Source of the DNA: Rotaria sordida
Lineage: Eukaryota; Rotifera; Eurotatoria; Philodinida; Philodinidae
Direction of reading: 5' to 3'
Assembly (NCBI GenBank): GCA_905250125.1
Contig: CAJNOL010000702.1
Location: 46,004-110,003, forward strand
DNA: 64,000 nucleotides
Part shown: positions 1 through 13,713 of the stretch, one piece after another
Layout: each line of letters opens with the position of its first letter
Position numbering within the stretch: the stretch's first letter is position 1
The notes under the pieces: generated by a model
Told to the model about the DNA's origin: nothing
Databases searched by the model: none
What the model saw: the letters and a program-made list of their open reading frames with translations, nothing else
Made by a program: the position numbers and the translations under genes

Positions 1-537
1 TATTTTATTTTAAAGAAAAAAAAACAAAATAGTCATATGTTGGACATATAGAATTAAATATGCCTATATCTTTATTAAAAATAAAAGAACTTGTTCATAT
101 TTTTGTTGTTTATATTTAGTTCAATTATATATTAGAATTAATTGAGAAGATACAATAAAATATATTGTTTACAAGTTCGATAAAATTGAATGAACAAAAC
201 AGACAAGTAAAAATTTGTTGAGTAAAAAGAAGAAGAAAAAGAAAAAGAGTTAAAAATTTTTACTTCAATTTTGTTTTATTTAACACAGATTCTGTTCTCT
301 TACTCCTTTCATTTTAGTAAAAAAAAAGGACAGTGTGACAGTTTATTCAACCATCGTTACCTATTTTCTTTTCTTTTTCTTTTCGTAACAACACATTTGA
401 AATACTATGAATTTGTGCATGTACACAAGGTTTTGTTTTTTTTTGATTTTCAATAAAAATAATTCCATTATGCTATTTACAAACTATATCAATGTGCACT
501 TAGGTGAAAATCATTAGTGATATTCATTATAAGAACA
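1..537. other. AT-rich leader, no gene seen
   Basis: Poly-A and poly-T rich sequence with only one short low-complexity reading frame. It precedes the glycosyltransferase gene and presumably holds its promoter and 5' UTR. No specific motif is supported. Confidence 0.5.
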
Positions 538-3500
538 ATGCGAACTGCAAATCGATCGTGTTTAACAATGATCTTGATGATCATTACAGTTTGTATGACT
601 TTTATTAGTTTTCATTTATATCAAAAAGAAAAAAGTCGACAACAATTAACTCAAATGATTCAGCCTGTTACTGCCAAAATATCACCCTTAATTTCTACAA
701 CCTTAAACATTGAAAAAATTGCTACTAAAGGTACAATATAATTGGCTTTTTGTTTTTTTTTTGTATTATGAAATTAATCTATAAAATTTCATTGGAAAGA
801 ATCAAAACTTTGAATTATTATGAGTTTGGATCTACAAAAGATAGTGGTTTTGTTTAATCGAATAATCAATATATTTAGTTCCTACGTCTCGAGAGAAAAA
901 TTCAGAAATATGTTGTAAACGAAATTTTATTATATGTGAAATAGTAATAAGTTGTTATCTTATATCCTTTGGTTTTAAAAGTAACAAATGTCAATTCTTC
1001 TCACATTTAGCATCTCTTTTTATCATAAAAAGAAAATTATGTTTTATCATTATATTCATTAAGAAAAGGTCAAGAAGGAACAAACTTATTTCCTGATTTC
1101 TGGTTATTTCTATCACTAAAACTCATTTTTTTTTGTCTGTTCACCATGAATCATCGGAAATGCTTAGAGATGAAGGAAAATTCAGAGAAATCATTAGAGA
1201 TTAAATGTAGCCACTAAGAATATTGGTAATTATTGAAAATTAAGAAAATCAATAAAAATCATTAGAAATCAGGGCTTTACTTTTAATCCTATTAATGAAG
1301 ATTTTCTATGGTTTACAGTCATTTTCATTGATTTCTAATGGCTTTCGATAATTTTAAACCACGATCAGTCATTATTTATATCCTTAAGGCGTTATAATAA
1401 TTTTTGATGATTTCTATCATAGAAATTAGTTTATTTCTCCTTGGAAAAAATAGATCTTTTATTTTTTAAATATTACTAATAGATTCAACAATCACAACTG
1501 AAGAAAAATCAACAAAAAATGAAAATCTATTTGTTAAATATTCAAGTGATGATTATCTTCGTTCACTTCTTCGTAAACAATCAAATTCACTTGGTCAAGT
1601 TATTGTAACAATAATTGGTGGTGATAGTTATTCATTATTTGCTTGGGATTGGTATGAAAGAATGTTAGAAATATCTAATGATACAAATAATTGTCATTGT
1701 TTTGTTATTGCTATGGATGAAATTGCTGTTATTTTAGCTTTAAAACAAAATATACCAGTGTATTATTCAACATTTTCATTTAATCATCAAATGCAATGGA
1801 TTAATACTATTGAAGTACGACAACATTCACTTTATCGTGTTGGTCATGCAAAATTTGATACGCCAGCTAAAATTGTTCAAATGGGATATTCTGTTATAAT
1901 TAGTGAAATGGATGTTTTCTGGTAAGAGAATATTCAATGTTTAATTTAAATAAGAAATCTAACAGATAGATCATAAAGAATACTGAGAGATATATTCTTT
2001 AGACCCTATCCGTTATCAACAGAATCTTTTTCAATTTGTTAGTTATTAATTACATTGTTAATATATTACTGTGAAATGAATTAGTATTCGACAAGGATTT
2101 CACTTTTTGAGTAGAATCTAAGTCGAAAATTTGTAATAGTTCTCCTAACTAAAATAAAGACATTATTTGGCATGATGAAAAACTTTGAGTAAATGAAATA
2201 CTTTCATTCAATATATGTTTTCGTTTGTTTGTCATTATTGATCATGGAATTGAAAGTCAAGTCGGAATATTATAATAATTCGAGAATATTTTTTCTAATC
2301 AATTTATCAAGAATGTTAAAAATATTTTTCTTTAAAATTAGATTATATATTCGTAAATATAATCAACTATTTTATGATCATTCTAGTGTTTTATTTCTTT
2401 ATGAGGATTTCATAAGAAATTAAATTTAACTCGTTTTACTTGATTCTCTTCAAGTTTTTATGATATTGACATGTTCTGTTTCTTTTAATTCCTTTTAATC
2501 ACTAAAATACTTAAGAAACTAAAGGGAGTAAGCCGAGTGAAATGACTAAAATATCTTTTCATATGTCCTCTTATATATTTATGCTTCGTATTCTTACGGT
2601 TGTAGAAAATGTATATTTATAAACAAGTAAAACACGATAAAGTTGATTTCTTATGAACCTCTATTGTAAGATCATATTCAGATTTAGATACGGAATTGGT
2701 AACTTGTTTGATTGTAAGACTTAAAGATAAATACCAGATATTTTAAAGTTTATTCTTTATTAGATATGCACTCAAACACATCACAATGATAAAGGACTTT
2801 GATGTTTTCTTACGCAGCATCAACTACTATGACAATCTGATGTACTATAAGATATATTAAAAACCAAGTCGAAATTTAAGTCGCAGGACGTAACTGAACG
2901 ATAACCTCTAACTTTTGCTGCTGGTATTTTGTTGTGGAATTCTCCTGATTCAGATTTATACTTGAAGAAAAATTTTCATGGTTCCATAGTTGAATAATTA
3001 TAAGAATTGTTTTTCATCTAGCCAAAAACTATTTCTAACATGCCAAATCCTTAGAGATCATTATAGATATTTTCTATCTATGAGAAATAATAAAATCTTG
3101 TTCAATTATAAATTCCATACTTATGAAATAATTATGTTTCATAAAAATCTATTATATTATTATTATTATTATTATTATTGTAGGAGAAAGAATTTACTTG
3201 ATTATTTAAAACAACCATTAGATATTTATGATTTACAAATAAGTCATCATTATGGATCTCATCCACGTGTTAATATTGGTTTATTTTTTGTTCAATCAAC
3301 AAATGCATCAATATTATTTTTTTCTTATATTGCTGAATTTTGGATACGTTATGGTAAAAGTGGTTTTCTTTCTGATCAACGTGTACTTGATGCTTTACTT
3401 AATAATTATGATCGATTAGATAAAACTTATTTAAAAGCAATGAAACCAATATCATCTTTACTATTCAATTGGACAACACATGATTTTGGAAATCATTATT

Positions 3501-4211
3501 CACATTTAATGACAGATGGTAGTGCTTTTGTGTTGTTTAATCAAGCAGCTAAATATGGAATAAGATCAAAAAAATTTTATGGTGAAATAAAACCAAAATT
3601 TTTTACAGTTACAATAGAAAATATGTAAGAAAAATAAATGAGAATTATATTGATTAGTTAAGTTTTATTTTTTATTTAATAGAAATATGTCAATTAATCT
3701 TCGAAATCTTCTTATTCGTTCTCTTCTTATTCTTCAACATACAAAATTACAAAATCGAACATTTATTTTTCCTGCTTTTTCATCGAATTTAACTACTATT
3801 CCAATAACATATCAACTTGATATTAAAAAATTTTTACTCTATTGGTCAGAAGAACGTATTCGTTTACCTGAATTTCTTCTTCTTGAAAAAATTCGTTCTT
3901 TACCAATTACAACTCTTCCATATTCATCTAAGAAAACATACGAAGATGTTAATGGAATATTAAATTTCACTTTAGAATCAATTCCTATTGATTTACCAGC
4001 ACCTTCATCACAGTTTGAAGTACATATTCGAGATTCTCTTCTATGGTGTTCACCACCTAGACAAGATGGAACATGGTGTTTTCATCATCCTAGAGATTTT
4101 GGTGCAACAATGGAAATATTATTTGCTTGTCGAGGTGATCCATACCCACCATGTGCAAATAAAACAGAAAAAAATGAACAATTTCTTCAAAGACCATACG
4201 AAAAACAATAA
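538..4211 (+). CDS. Type II membrane glycosyltransferase, nucleotide-diphospho-sugar transferase (PF03407-like)
   Basis: Four exons: 538-730, 1483-1921, 3184-3624 and 3683-4211. They join in frame to 533 codons. The start is the ATG at 538; the frame is open a little upstream but has no earlier ATG. Residues about 10-28 form a hydrophobic signal anchor after a short basic N-terminus, giving a Golgi type II topology. The catalytic region begins near residue 95 (VIVTIIGGDSYSLFAWDWY). Exon 2 ends in SEMDVFW (about 205-211), the acidic metal/nucleotide-sugar motif position of this family, and exon 3 continues with N-I-G-L-F-F, also typical. The C-terminal half has a Cys/Trp-rich segment (LLWCSPPRQDGTWCF). 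Several N-glycosylation sequons are visible. Donor sugar and acceptor cannot be read from sequence; plant and animal relatives include arabinosyl-, xylosyl- and galactosyltransferases. Introns 1 and 2 (752 and 1262 nt) are unusually long for this locus, and intron 1 carries a dispersed repeat. Confidence 0.8.
1068..1452 (+). repeat. Dispersed repeat copy A in glycosyltransferase intron 1
   Basis: This stretch aligns by eye, same orientation, with 43224-43531 in a FAM193 intron. Shared blocks include GGAAGAACAAACT-like starts, GAAAATCAAGAAAATCAATA-like cores, TTTACTTTTAAT, TGGCTTTCGATAATTTT and ATATCCTTAAGG. It has no coding capacity and is probably an old transposon fragment. Confidence 0.65.
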
Positions 4212-4730
4212 GAAATTATTGAATATTGTTTTGTCATAATGAAGACCGATGAAATGAAAGAAAAAAAAAGAAACAAATCTCACTAAAATATTTTTATAAT
4301 TTTTAGTCAAAAATTTTAATACAAAAAATAAATCATTGAAAAATATATTCTCATACAAAACAATCATGATGAATATAAATGCAAATAACATATAGATAAA
4401 GATATTAAACTCGAAATCTATTGATTAAAATTTTTAAAAATTGAAAAGCTAATGATTTTATTAATTTTCTTTTAGAATTCCAATGCATTTTACATGACAT
4501 ATTATAATAAGTTCGATGATTTCTTTTCTTTTTTTTTCATTACACTCGATGATTAAATAAACAACGAAAATAAAGAAGATTTGTTTTTCATTGAATTGCG
4601 TTGCTTTCTTAGGTTTGATTAAAATCAAACAAAGTTGTGCAAGTATAAAAATCAAATCATATTAGACATCAATAATATATCGACAACAGTTGATTGTTTG
4701 ACTTAAGAGGAAAATAACGTGAAAAAAACA

Positions 4731-6265
4731 ATGCGTGTATCAAACATTTCGCGTGTACCAAAACTACCTAAAATTCGGCGTATGAGTCTAAGAGAAATTC
4801 AAGCAACTCAAATCGCTAATGATTTTAATTATCCATCTACGACAGTAGGAATTTTTTCTTAAAGTTTTCTATTTTTATCGTATTGTTTTAGTCAGCAAAC
4901 AAATGGGCAACTAGAGGTCAAAATCAAGTTGCACCAGAAATTCATAATTCAATAAGTTCAAATGCAGAATTGCCAAGAGATCTTAGGAATAATGAACAGT
5001 AAATTAAATATTTCATAATAATAAAATTTTTATCAATAAAATAATATTAATATTCGTTTTTTTTTTATTTTCTAGACAAAAAAGCTTCTTTCGACGACCT
5101 TGGTTTTTGATTTTTGCAGCTATTTTTTGTTTTATTCTCATAATTGCGATTGTTGCTATTGTTCTGGGTATAATTCTACGTATGTATATTTTTAAATACT
5201 TGATTTATTTTCTTGCATGTCATATTTGAAAGCTATAATAGTGATGATTGTGTCAACATTGTCGTTTTCAAGGGTACAAGGTATAATAAGGATCATGCTA
5301 ATAGAAAAAACAACAAACATGATTAAAAATATGATAATTAGATCTTTTTTTTTTTATAAGATTTTTTCCATTAATACATATATTTTAATGAATTCTTCTA
5401 GCTTCGACACACAATGATACAGCCACTCAAAGTAATTAGAATTGAAATGATCTTATCTATGATAAAATCATGTTACTTTTTTAGAATCGGCAATAGTGAA
5501 ATCAGAAATATCTACATGTATGTATTAAAAATACAAATGACATAATACGATTGGTTTTATGGTTGTTTTATTCTTTAACTAATATTCAACAAAGCAAAGA
5601 TATCTCATTCTGAAGAGAGTATTCAATTAGTAGATACTTTTTAAAGGTTCTTTTCAGAAACGTTTTAAGCTAAAATAAATAAAATTAAAAAATCTTATGT
5701 AAAAATTTTGTTCGATAAAATATATTCTGAAATAATTTTAGTTGATAAATGAACAAATTATTTTTTTTTTCTTTTTATCATAGCCATGATATGCTCAAGT
5801 ACTGATCATGGATTAATTGCAATTTTAAATAGATCAAGTCCATCCGGATGGATATCATATTCTTACAACTATTCAGCTATAAAAACAACACCAACACTTT
5901 TATTTGGTTTTGAAACTGATAATATGCATAGATTTTATTTGGATACTGTATCTGTTGTAGACAATAATGTATCTTCGATTGAATTATTAACCAATCCTAG
6001 TTTTGAAAATTCAACAATGAATATACTTGGTTGGATTACATCATGTGAAACAACATGTGCAAGTCAAATAGTTTCTGGTCTTGAATGTTCTGGATTATCT
6101 GGAAATTGTTTCATGGTTTATTGTAACACAAGCAATTCTTCTATCTCTTTTCTAAGTCAATCTTTTATGGCTACAATTGGAAATACATATACAATCTCAT
6201 TTATGTTAAATCATGTAGGAAATCCTAGCACTGGAATCATGTCATTTTATCTTGATGTTAACTAA
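4731..6265 (+). CDS. Type II single-pass membrane protein with glycosylated ectodomain (paralogue 1)
   Basis: Six exons: 4731-4844, 4892-4998, 5076-5179, 5402-5431, 5485-5517 and 5784-6265, giving 289 codons in one frame. The basic cytoplasmic N-terminus (about 75 residues) leads into a transmembrane segment in exon 3 (from RRPWFLIFAAIFCFILI, about residues 80-105). Two phase-1 microexons of 30 and 33 nt encode a Ser/Thr/Ala stalk. The last exon encodes a Cys- and Asn-rich ectodomain with the landmark LLTNPSFENSTMNILGWI, resembling the jelly-roll 'GGFE..L..W' strand of DUF642/carbohydrate-binding modules. At least five N-X-S/T sequons are present. The architecture is shared with the gene at 13714-15801, and a decayed relative is at 32938-33228. 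Ligand unknown; a surface lectin-like or adhesion role is only inferred. Confidence 0.7.
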
Positions 6266-7679
6266 ACATACCATCAAGAAATCATTATTTATAGATTATC
6301 ATTTGTGTAAATGAATTCGAAAGAATGAGATGAAATCTTCTTTTTGCCTCAAAATAAATGAATTAAAAAATGTTGAGTATCAGCTACTAGTCAAACATAA
6401 CATATATTCTACTATTAGAGAGATCATTGGTGGACCACAATCAAATTTCCACGTATGGCAATTGCCACCAATTGTTTTCTGATCGCTTGTCTACAAGAGA
6501 AGCTTATTTTGTAAAATAATTAATATTTTCTATCTAAAACTAATGTATTATTATTAAAAGTAATATTAATTAGTTGAATACAATTATTCTTTTTAAATAG
6601 ACGAACAAGAACAGTTGGAAAATGATTACAATAATAGATAAAAACAATGTAGTCCATCTGTTGAAGTATAAAAGAAAATTAAATGCAATAAATGAAAGGA
6701 ATGATTTAATCATTTTTTCTACTTTGACTTTTACCTATTACATTTGCTGTTAATTCTATGTAGAATATCGTCATTGGAACAAGTTCAGTTGATATGATAT
6801 AAACAATAATTTTGAATTATTTCCATACAAACCAATTGTCAGTGTTTTGTTCGATGTATTATTTCATCATGTCGGACAGAAACTATTCTTTTTTTTCATA
6901 TTCGAATATTAGTATTCTTTATCGTGATTAACTATTTTTAAATTCTAAGTACGTATAATAAGTTCATGGATTCTTTTTCGAACCATATGGATTTTGTTCA
7001 ACTATATAATGATTCATTAATAGTAAGGTTACTATATAGCGTTGCAGAGAAAAATCTCTTCATAATAGCCTAATCACGAGGATTATTAAATGATATTTTC
7101 ATTTATGTAGCATGGTAACTTCAAGTTTGATAACTAGATTTATAATAACAACAAAACTGAACGAAATCTATATAGTTCGAAAACAAAACGTGATTTTATT
7201 CTATACACTTAAAACTCGAAAATAGTCAACCACGATGCAGTACACTATCAACTATATAAGACAACAGAATATTAACTATGAACATTTGATAGATCACAAA
7301 TATTAACGAATAGACATCTGTCATGATACATTGTCTGACAACAATAGTATTCATAATAGATTTATGAATAGTAATAATAAGACAACAGAAGCATATTGAA
7401 TAGCAATCGATTGCTAACTAAACACAAATAATACATGTTTTAATGAAGTTATTGCATATATGTCTATCGAAGATAAAACTATAAATATTCTTTCAATAGA
7501 ACTTGTACATTGTGATCTTACTAACAAATAGACAATACCAAGTATAACATAAAATGGAAGACGAATAAATGTTAATTTTTCCTAGCTCATATTCAACATG
7601 GATGAGAATATTGATGTCAAACTCGAGAGATGTCGATTTTTTCTACTAGAAATTCAACAGATGTGAAAAATAATGAATC

Positions 7680-7835
7680 TGATAAACAACGTTTTATGCA
7701 AGTTTTCTCTTCCGAAATGATAATTTAAAAGTCCTGGAGAGCGCGAACATCTATTTTTCGAAGCACAGATACACAGTACATGGTACAATAACCACAAACT
7801 TCTGGAGGGTCAGCTCGATTTTTTGACAAATACCA
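7680..7835 (-). repeat. Dispersed repeat, copy inverted relative to 22262-22420
   Basis: The reverse complement matches 22262-22420 by eye across about 150 nt. Shared blocks: GAAGTTTGTGRTTATT, ACCATGTACT, TGTGTATCTGTGCTTC/TGTGTCTATGCTTC, AAAAATAG and TTTTAAAT. No coding frame is evident. Probably two diverged insertions of one mobile element. Confidence 0.65.
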
Positions 7836-9590
7836 TCTTCTAGGTCGTCACTCAAGATAAAACACTAATGATGAAAATTTTTTATTCAAAATATATGGAT
7901 TCGATTGATTATAGGTAATACCAATAGATATAATTAGAATTCTTAATTTTTTCTTAATACGTTCACTGTATTGTTCTCAACAAAATTAATACTGATAAAT
8001 TATTCTAGACAAAATTTTTATAAGGAAAATAATTGTGTGAAGCTGCTATATGAATATTTTATTGTTTTTTATTGATGAAACAATATAGGTACAATTCCTG
8101 CCAGAGCTGAGTACAGGACAGAATGGAAAAATTTGCCCCGTGACAAGCAAGTGTGGATGTGAGTGCTAGTGTTTCTTCGTTTTATCTCAACTAACACCCA
8201 TACCCATCCTCCTCATTTCTGATGATGTATTTAACAACCTTAATTGAAAACGTTTGTTTTAATAGATGAACTAAGATCTCCAAACATTAATTTTCTCCCT
8301 GAAAAATCTTATATTCAAAGAGTAACCGAATATTTGATAATTTTTATACTGATGATACTCGGACAACTGATGCTCTACTTATCGGATTTTTCAGTTCCGA
8401 TTTGTTCAAGTTTCAAACATGTTCACCTTCTTCCCTATTTTTTTCTCTCAATATTATGCTGTCTAGAATATTTGAAGTGTAGCAAGAATAATTAGATTTG
8501 AAACATCATAGAAACTATGATCTTTGACTGTGAAAAATTATAAAACACAAAATATTAGATAAAAAACAACAAACATATTATCTTATAAAGATTCAGGACT
8601 AGTTATGATATAATCGTTTATAAGAAACGATATTTTAATTATTATCGAAAAATATTCAGTCATATCGAATATTATTTTAAATATTAAAAATCAATATTAG
8701 ATAGTGATACGAAGATCTTGCCACGTGTACAATCTGCTTACATCTATAGATCTATCATTACTGTTATTTATTCATATAATAAGAATATCAATTAGTGCTA
8801 TGATTTTACGAATGAACTAAATATTATTACAGCTGTTAACTAATGATATCGGACGTTGAAAGATATAAAAATACAAGTATTCGTTGAATTCTTCAGAAAG
8901 AAGATTGAATAAAGTAAACGCATTATTCACTTTAACGAGGATTATTTTTAATTCTGATTACTTGTGAAATTTTCCTTTAATTTTTTTCTAATTTTTGATA
9001 TTCACAGAATTCTGATGATTTAGAATAATGGATGATGTAGAAGAATTCAATTACTTTAACATATTTTATTTATTGTTAATTAAATTTCAAATATAAATAA
9101 ATACAAGAACATTTTTTAAATAAATTAAAACGAGATGATATAGATTATTAGAAGATACTGTCATAAAATTAGTATTGAAAAAACAAATGAATCTTTCATT
9201 TGTTTATTTTATAACTATGATGATGCGATGAAAATTTTAGAGAATAAAGTTTTTTTTTTTTTTTTTGAACCTTTCTTTCTTATTGTATTAGATGATAAGT
9301 ACAGAGCGACAGCTACGAAAATTTATTCATAGGCTTATCAATATTCCAATGCGATGATATATTTAATCAAGTTCTATCAATATGACTCAATTTTAATTAT
9401 CCTTTATTTTTATTGCTAATACATTATATGTACATATAGGCAATCAAATTGATGATTACGCATTCTTATATTAACACAAGAAAAATATTTTCTTTTATTT
9501 CATATTTGTGATATAATAATTGTTTCATCTATAATGAACAAAAATTATTTCAAATGAAATCCTTCATTTTTTTTGTTTGTAATAATGATA

Positions 9591-9604
9591 AATAATTGTT
9601 CTAG
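9591..9604 (+). promoter_or_regulatory. Candidate trans-splice (or 5' UTR intron) acceptor abutting F-box start
   Basis: A T-rich tract ends TTCTAG immediately before the ATG at 9605, leaving a zero-length genomic leader. No in-frame upstream exon is visible. One of nine such sites in the window. Confidence 0.5.
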
Positions 9605-11439
9605 ATGTTTGTTTCAACTTCTTTTGAAATGTTACCCGATGAAATTCTTTTATCTATATTTCAATATCTTCGTGAAGCTGATGTTCTCTATTCATTTTAT
9701 AATCTTAATACTCGTCTTAATACAACAATAACAGGTTATTGTCGTTATGTTAATTTAATGGCTGTCTCATATAAACAATTTGAATATGCTGTTTCTTATG
9801 TTCTACCTAAAATTGGTTCGTTTGTTCGTACATTTGTACTTAATGGTAATTGGGAAACTATCATAAATAAAAACTTATCTTCTTTTCTTTTTATTTCACC
9901 TCTATCTTTATTATTTCCACAACTTGAAAAATTAATAGTTAAATGGTTTACTAGTGAAAGATTTTTATTATTTATTGATAATATTCAAAATTTTTCAAAA
10001 CTTATTGAATTAGATATTCGATTTCTTAGAGGAAATATCATAGATTCACTTTTGACAAAAGTTCTTTCTGCTAATAATAGTCAACTTACGATAGTATCAA
10101 TTGATCAAGATTCAATTGATTTAGATATACCTAAAGATATAAATGGAATATCTTATCCAAATATTCGAGAGCTTACTATAAATCTAACATTATGTAAATT
10201 AATTCCATGTCTATTTGTACTTGTGCCTAATGTACGTCGTTTACATATAAATATTGATGAATTGTCAAATGGTTCAAAATCAAAACTAATAAATAATAGT
10301 TTATCATGTCTTATTCATCTAATCAATTTTCAATTACGTTCAATAAATTATTTTTGGACATTCAATGAAATAGATTATTTACTCAAAGCCATGCCTTCAT
10401 TACAACAACTTGCACTTGATCTACGTACAGATGACAAGCGTCTAGTCAATGAAAAAGATTTTATGACAATTCTACCTTCATCATTAATTAAAATTGATTT
10501 TTTCATTCGTTATTATTTTTCTAAATCAAATCCAGATGTTAAAATAGCAAATGGTTTTTCATCATCTCGTATTCCTATCGCTTGTTTATTAGATGAACCA
10601 CGACATCGCTTTCTAATTCATACGATTCCATATGATGTAAATTCAGCTATTTTAACAGCAACAATAAGTAAACAAATGTTATCAGGTTGGATATATATGC
10701 AACAAATCAAAGATTTATACATCTATGATATAACATCGATGCTTGAAATACTTCTCATATTACAACATTTTCGTCGACTTCGAACACTTACTATTGATGC
10801 AAAAGATAAATCAGAAATTTGTAAGTATTTTCATTTATTTTCTTCATTGATATATTTTTTACATTATATTTTATTTTTATAAAAATAATATAAAATAATT
10901 TGAATTAAAAATTAATTTATTTATTTCTTTGTCTAGTGATTTTACCAAAAGAATCACAATCAATCAATTTAAAATTACCTTTTCTTAAACAGATTGAAAC
11001 ATCTGGAATATTTGAATTATATCCTTTACTTAATGCTGCACCAAATCTTGACTATTTAATTATTTATTTTGATTGTCTTAAAACATTATTCGACAATGAA
11101 TCTACATGTTATCTATTAAAAACTCGAATTATTCGTCTTAATATTATGGATTGGATTGATATTGACTCTGATCTATTACAACGTGTATCACAAATATTTA
11201 GTTCTCTTCGTCATCTTGTTATAACTTTAAAAGATCCAAAAGTTCATATTGATGATTTTGTATTGAAAATTATTTCTCTTTGGAAAGGAAAAACACGTCT
11301 TTCAGTCGATGTTACAGGTTTATTACCAGAAGAAATACGTAAAAATCTTAGACAATGGATTATTGATCATTCACATATAAAATCAGAAGATTCATTTACA
11401 GTTGAATATAATGAAAATTGGTTTGATTTATGGTTTTAA
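9605..11439 (+). CDS. F-box protein with LRR-like C-terminal region
   Basis: Two exons, 9605-10820 and 10937-11439, joined across a 116 nt GT-AG intron, give 572 residues. Residues about 7-50 form an F-box (MLPDEILLSIFQYL, then V-L-Y-S-F-Y-N-L-N-T-R-L-N), which should bind SKP1 in an SCF ubiquitin ligase. The rest is a leucine-rich, repeat-like array with recurring 'P-N-I-R-E-L-T-I', 'P-S-L-Q-Q-L-A-L' and 'L-R-T-L-T-I-D' strands, the substrate-recognition part in F-box/LRR proteins. Large lineage-specific F-box families of this shape are characteristic of bdelloid rotifers (recalled). A decayed relative lies at 61745-62443. The substrate is unknown. Confidence 0.8.
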
Positions 11440-11859
11440 GATGGATATAAATAGAATTTTAATTTATTCTTCCTATTTTATTCAAGCTTTTGTTTTATAA
11501 TGAGAATATGTAAATATTCTTATTTTATAAAGACTATTATCTGTGATATATATCAAACAATGGTAAATGAATTCTATAATAATAAATATCATAGGATTTT
11601 AATATCTCTAATCAAAGTAAATATGTGTATAAAACAATGTGTAGTTATACTTGTTATTATTGAACTTATTTGCTATATCATGTGATGTTATTGCAGAAAT
11701 TTTTCAACTTTTAGTTTAATTAAAAATAAAAATGAATTTTAATTTAAAATTAATTTATAGAAATAAAAAACAAAATATATTTTTTATTTAAATTATTTTC
11801 ATTTTCATGTTATATAAAATTTCAATAAATAACTTACAATTGTATATATATATATATAT

Positions 11860-11959
11860 NNNNNNNNNNNNNNNNNNNNNNNNNNNNNNNNNNNNNNNNN
11901 NNNNNNNNNNNNNNNNNNNNNNNNNNNNNNNNNNNNNNNNNNNNNNNNNNNNNNNNNNN
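11860..11959. other. Assembly gap of 100 N next to a TA run
   Basis: Exactly 100 N follow a TATATA run at about 11842-11859. The round number suggests a placeholder of unknown true length, so sequence may be missing here. Confidence 0.95.
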
Positions 11960-12890
11960 AATGATTTAATTTTCCTTTCTTTTGATTGTTGATTATAATA
12001 TTAAACTATGAAATATATTCAATAATTATTTATACATAAATTATTAATCGCAAATCTCTCAATCTAATGATAGACAAAAATTTTTGATTTCATTCTCTAT
12101 AAGCTGCTCTTTTTTTGTATAATATCTCGTCTTCTATCACTTGAGTTAATAGAACTAGTAATAGATTATTTCACAATAAACAAGTTTCTATATAATGCTT
12201 TCATGTTATGATTAATTTCTATTACTATCGGTATCTAGAATCATCTAATGAAATTCAAATGTTGAAATTAGTTTAATAAAGCCATGAAAAATCTATTATT
12301 TGTTGCCTAGGATGAATGAATAGAAATAACGAATGATTGTTTCAACACTGATTGATCATGTCATATTGCACTCAAGAGAACTCATGGATTTATTTTTTTT
12401 GTTGACATATTTGCCTGTAATTTGTTCGTTTGATTAGCATATATGTTGTAAAAATTGTTCTATAATTCACTTTGGTTTATTTCTTTTTTCCTTCCAATGA
12501 AGAGTATATGTTATAATTGAAAAAAAACCGTTGTTATATGAAAATAATGAAATATGATAAAATTTGTCAAACGTTTATGAAAATAGTTAGAAAAAAAAAT
12601 ATTTTTAATAGTTTCGATAAAATTGTGTTCTCCAGATGCATTTAACTACTGACAATTAATTGATTTGAAAGAACAATTTTTATTATTCTATATTGAAGTT
12701 TAAAAGATTAAAACTTTCAAATAGATATAAATGTATTTTAGTTGATGGAAAAATTGAGAAGAAAATAAAATATATATATATCTTTGTAAACAGGTTTGTT
12801 TTTTCAGTAAAAATATCACTAAACAAAGTAAACTTTTGTTAATCAAATGTTATAAAAGATCTCCATTTAGCAATATAAAGTTCTCTCATA

Positions 12891-13451
12891 CAGTGATGAA
12901 CAAAATTTTTCGTGCGATTTTTTTTGTAAATGTAATTCCATTACAAAGCTGCCGTTTGACACATGGGTTTTTTTTTCCTGTAGCATCTACACACAAAACT
13001 TTGAATTCAGAAAGTTGAGTCACACTTGAATTGAACTAATAATAGTCCGATGTAATCACATTGTGTCGACGAAATTTTTCGTACGATTTTCGAATCAAAT
13101 AATTGTTTTCTAAAAAATGTTTAGCAAAAAAGAAAACCTAAATCCACATGAATGAACAGAATTGTTGATTTGAGAATGTTGTCTCAATGATCTGATGTTG
13201 TAGTTCAAAAAAATAATTTCTTGAAATAAATCTAAAGATAGAGAATTGATATATGTATCATGCCCTATCTACCGCACAGTAGGCAAATTACTTCATAGAA
13301 AATTTTTCTTGGAAAAGTTTCAACTGCTAAAATGTAATTCGTATTTTCTTTTGATTCATTCATATAGATTTAACTTTTTTTTTTTCTAAAAATTTTCAAA
13401 GAAAAATTATTTGATTTGAAAATTTCTAGGAAAAAATTTTGTTCGCTAATG
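12891..13451. mobile_element. Candidate Tc1/mariner-like non-autonomous element
   Basis: The left end CAGTGATGAACAAAATTTTT and the reverse complement of the right end, CATTAGCGAACAAAATTTTT, form imperfect terminal inverted repeats. Both ends are flanked by TA (12889-12890 and 13452-13453), the Tc1/mariner target duplication. The interior has no transposase frame. Sub-terminal TTTTCGTRCGATTTT repeats recur inside. The call rests on the ends only. Confidence 0.45.
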
Positions 13452-13713
13452 TATATTAATACTTTTGACTTTTTTCAATGAATTTTAGTAAATTTTAATG
13501 TCCTCCAATGAAGGTCGAACCAAACGAACTTAAAATACAATCTCCATTCAATTTTCTCTACACAATTGGATTTTTTTAATTAACTATGAAACATAGTGTG
13601 GCTTCATTTCAAGTAAACAATATACGGATTAAAAAGCTTATTTGATATGGAGTAGAAATATTTTTTATTTGATTTCACAACAATCAACTTTGTTTTTTTC
13701 TTTTTTCAATTCA

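Larger units (their letters stand above)
6266..9604. other. Gene-poor spacer
   Basis: About 3.3 kb without a convincing gene. The longest open frame (8244-8495, 83 codons) is hydrophobic, lacks family resemblance and has no flanking exon signals. The only recognisable content is a dispersed repeat at 7680-7835. A poly-T run lies at about 9250, and the extreme 3' end supplies the acceptor before the F-box start. Confidence 0.5.
11440..13713. other. Gene-poor spacer with assembly gap and a transposon candidate
   Basis: AT-rich sequence between the F-box and the second type II membrane gene. It contains a TA microsatellite, a 100-N gap and a candidate Tc1-like element at 12891-13451. Short frames at 11500-11685 and 12836-13018 have no coding character. 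Confidence 0.5.

Noticed and set aside
271..456. 61-codon hydrophobic frame
   Set aside because: Low-complexity T-rich translation with no conserved motif and no splice context.
2193..2423. 76-codon frame in glycosyltransferase intron 2
   Set aside because: Lies between exons that join perfectly; Phe/Ile/Tyr-rich translation typical of AT-rich intron.
8244..8495. 83-codon hydrophobic frame
   Set aside because: No family resemblance, no flanking splice signals, and codon use unlike neighbouring genes.
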